A program made the position numbers and the translations under genes. A stretch of DNA of 64,000 nucleotides. Origin: Flavobacterium johnsoniae (lineage in GTDB: Bacteria > Bacteroidota > Bacteroidia > Flavobacteriales > Flavobacteriaceae). The notes under the pieces are model-generated. The model saw only the letters and a program-made list of their open reading frames with translations, searched no databases and had not been told where the DNA came from. Location: assembly GCF_030388325.1 (NCBI RefSeq), contig NZ_CP103794.1, forward strand, positions 3,100,001-3,164,000, read 5' to 3'. Below, in pieces: positions 62,516 to 64,000 of this stretch. How positions within the stretch are numbered: position 1 is the stretch's first letter; every line of letters begins with the position of its first letter.

Positions 62516-64000
62516 ATGAAAATAATTTTTGATGCAAAAGTTTACTTTTTCGTGTTGTTTTTGAGTTCAATAACTATGATTGGGCAGCAACTTGGAACAA
62601 TTAATGGAAAAGTTTCTTTAAGTGGAAATAAACCTGCAGGAGATGTTTCTGTAACTTTAAAAGGAACAAAGTATTCAGATGTTACAAGTGTTTCAGGACA
62701 TTATGAAATTAAAAATATTAAACCGGGTACGTATACTATTCTTTTAAGAGGAGTTGGTATTCAGCCAGTTGAAGAAAGTATTGTGGTAAGTTCAAAACAG
62801 GCTACAATTAAAAACTTTGTGCTTTCAGAAAGTCAAGAAGATCTTGAAGAAGTTGTTATTAAAAAGAACAAATACAAGCAAGACAAGCCATCATTGTCAT
62901 TACGTCTTCAGACTCCAGTTTTAGAAATTCCTCAAAACGTTCAAATTGTAAGTGCGCAAACCTTAAAAGATCAGCAGATTACAAGTATGAGTGATGGAGT
63001 TATTCGTAACGTGAGTGGTGCTGTTCGTTTAGAGCACTGGGGAGATTTGTATACTAATATTACGATGAGAGGTTCTCAAATTCAGGCTTTTAGAAACGGA
63101 TTTAACGTGGTTTCTTCTTTTTGGGGGCCGCTAACAGAAGATATGAGTTTTGTAGATCATATTGAATTCGTAAAAGGACCAGCTGGATTTATGCTTTCAA
63201 GCGGTGATCCAAGTGGTTTATATAATGTTGTAACTAAAAAACCAACAGGAGTTACAAAAGCTGAAGTTACGGCAACCGCAGGAAGCTACGATTTTTATAG
63301 AGTAAGTCTTGATCTTGATGGAAAATTAGATAAAAAAGGAAAATTATTATACAGATTCAACGGGTCTGCACAAAATAAAGGTTCTCACCGTCAATTCGAG
63401 AGAAACAATCGTTATGTAATTGCTCCGGTGCTTTCTTATCAGATTGATGATAAAACAAAAATTACGGCAGAATACAATTTTCAATATGCTAATATGACTG
63501 AAGTTGGTTCTTACTATGTTTTCGGACCACAGGCGGGCGGATATGCAACTTTGCCAGTTGGTTTTACAATGACACAGCCAGGGCTTCCTGATACAAATAT
63601 TCAAGATCACAGTGGATATTTAATGTTCGAACATAAATTTGACGAAAACTGGAAACTTAGCGCTCAAACTTCTTATTTTAAATACATTCAGCAAGGATAC
63701 AGTTCTTGGCCAGGCGTTGTTGGTCCAGGTCCAGCAGATAGAGATTTTGACGGTGTTCCTGAAGGAAATCTTGCTTACGGAGACATTATTAGAAACGTAG
63801 GTATTTGGGATGCAGAAAGTAACATGTATTTAGGGCAAGTATTCGTAAACGGAAAATTCAATACTGGAAATGTTACACATAAAATATTAGCAGGTGTAGA
63901 TTTAGGAAGCAAAGATTATATGGCAGATTGGGGACAATCTCACGATTTGGATACGCCAGCAAATCCGTTTAATGTATACAATCCTAATTATGGTACGCCA
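62516..64000 (+). CDS. TonB-dependent siderophore receptor, 3' end outside window
   Basis: 495 codons are visible and the frame is open at the right edge. The signal ends SITMIGQQ; a carboxypeptidase-like regulatory domain follows (INGKVSLSGNKPAGDVSVTL, then SGHYEIKNIKPGTYTI). The plug contains LQTPVLEIPQNVQIVSAQTLKDQQI and VDHIEFVKGPAGFMLSSGDPSGLYNVVTKKP, hallmarks of siderophore receptors; barrel strands then begin (AEVTATAGSYDFYRVSLDLDG). The carboxypeptidase-like domain is absent from the receptor at 51821, so the two are different subtypes. Ligand unknown. Confidence 0.92.
   Translation, partial: MKIIFDAKVYFFVLFLSSITMIGQQLGTINGKVSLSGNKPAGDVSVTLKGTKYSDVTSVSGHYEIKNIKPGTYTILLRGVGIQPVEESIVVSSKQATIKNFVLSESQEDLEEVVIKKNKYKQDKPSLSLRLQTPVLEIPQNVQIVSAQTLKDQQITSMSDGVIRNVSGAVRLEHWGDLYTNITMRGSQIQAFRNGFNVVSSFWGPLTEDMSFVDHIEFVKGPAGFMLSSGDPSGLYNVVTKKPTGVTKAEVTATAGSYDFYRVSLDLDGKLDKKGKLLYRFNGSAQNKGSHRQFERNNRYVIAPVLSYQIDDKTKITAEYNFQYANMTEVGSYYVFGPQAGGYATLPVGFTMTQPGLPDTNIQDHSGYLMFEHKFDENWKLSAQTSYFKYIQQGYSSWPGVVGPGPADRDFDGVPEGNLAYGDIIRNVGIWDAESNMYLGQVFVNGKFNTGNVTHKILAGVDLGSKDYMADWGQSHDLDTPANPFNVYNPNYGTP

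Overview
The window looks like chromosome from a Flavobacterium or a close relative in the Bacteroidota. It is AT-rich. Several genes are preceded by the Bacteroidota -7 promoter motif TAnnTTTG. The gene families also fit: SusC/SusD, FecR and ECF sigma, TonB receptors with carboxypeptidase-like N-terminal domains, DUF3526 ABC permeases and DUF6660-like proteins. I saw no rRNA, tRNA, CRISPR array, transposase or phage gene. Both ends cut a gene: an aldo/keto reductase at the left and a TonB receptor at the right.

Layout. 1-4.5 kb: aldo/keto reductase, zinc alcohol dehydrogenase, AraC regulator and a Tat-exported amidohydrolase. 4.7-7.1 kb: a DUF4142 lipoprotein and a three-gene run of unknown envelope proteins. 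7.3-19.7 kb: a stress and DNA-repair neighbourhood with topoisomerase IB, Nei-type glycosylase, DUF72, DUF892, DUF1328, DUF5661-like, PPOX-fold, SemiSWEET and Gsp39-type SDR genes, plus a multi-PAS histidine kinase and a receiver protein. 20.1-26.7 kb: a tight operon of REC-kinase, CHASE3-GAF hybrid kinase with three receivers, lone receiver, CheR and CheB, with no flagellar or receptor gene nearby. 27-28.9 kb: two outer-membrane proteins. 29.2-37.6 kb: a metal-efflux set of DUF6660-like protein, CzcA pump, TolC, adaptor and P1B-ATPase. 37.6-39.1 kb: a VOC protein and an orphan acidic protein. 39.1-48.5 kb: a cell-surface-signalling uptake operon (sigma, FecR, SusC with STN domain, SusD, lipoprotein, di-heme peroxidase). 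49-55.4 kb: a probable metal or metallophore uptake operon (His/Cys-rich exported protein, ABC ATPase, TonB receptor, two DUF3526 permeases) with a GCAAC-N3-GTTGC palindrome on its promoter. 56-62.3 kb: a DapB-like paralogue, SdhAB without a membrane anchor, a divergent HxlR/azoreductase pair with tandem operators, and a thiolase. 62.5 kb to the end: a TonB receptor.

The most unusual signal is a set of dispersed palindromic repeats built from short units such as CGCAAAG and CTAAGG. They fill many intergenic gaps. In the efflux operon they enter coding sequence: the 3' end of czcA and the signal-peptide regions of both the TolC and adaptor genes, where one repeat arm encodes the hydrophobic core of the lipoprotein signal. 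At least five other palindrome families are present.

Functions are assigned by reading motifs. No database search was run, and DUF names are given from memory of the family patterns.
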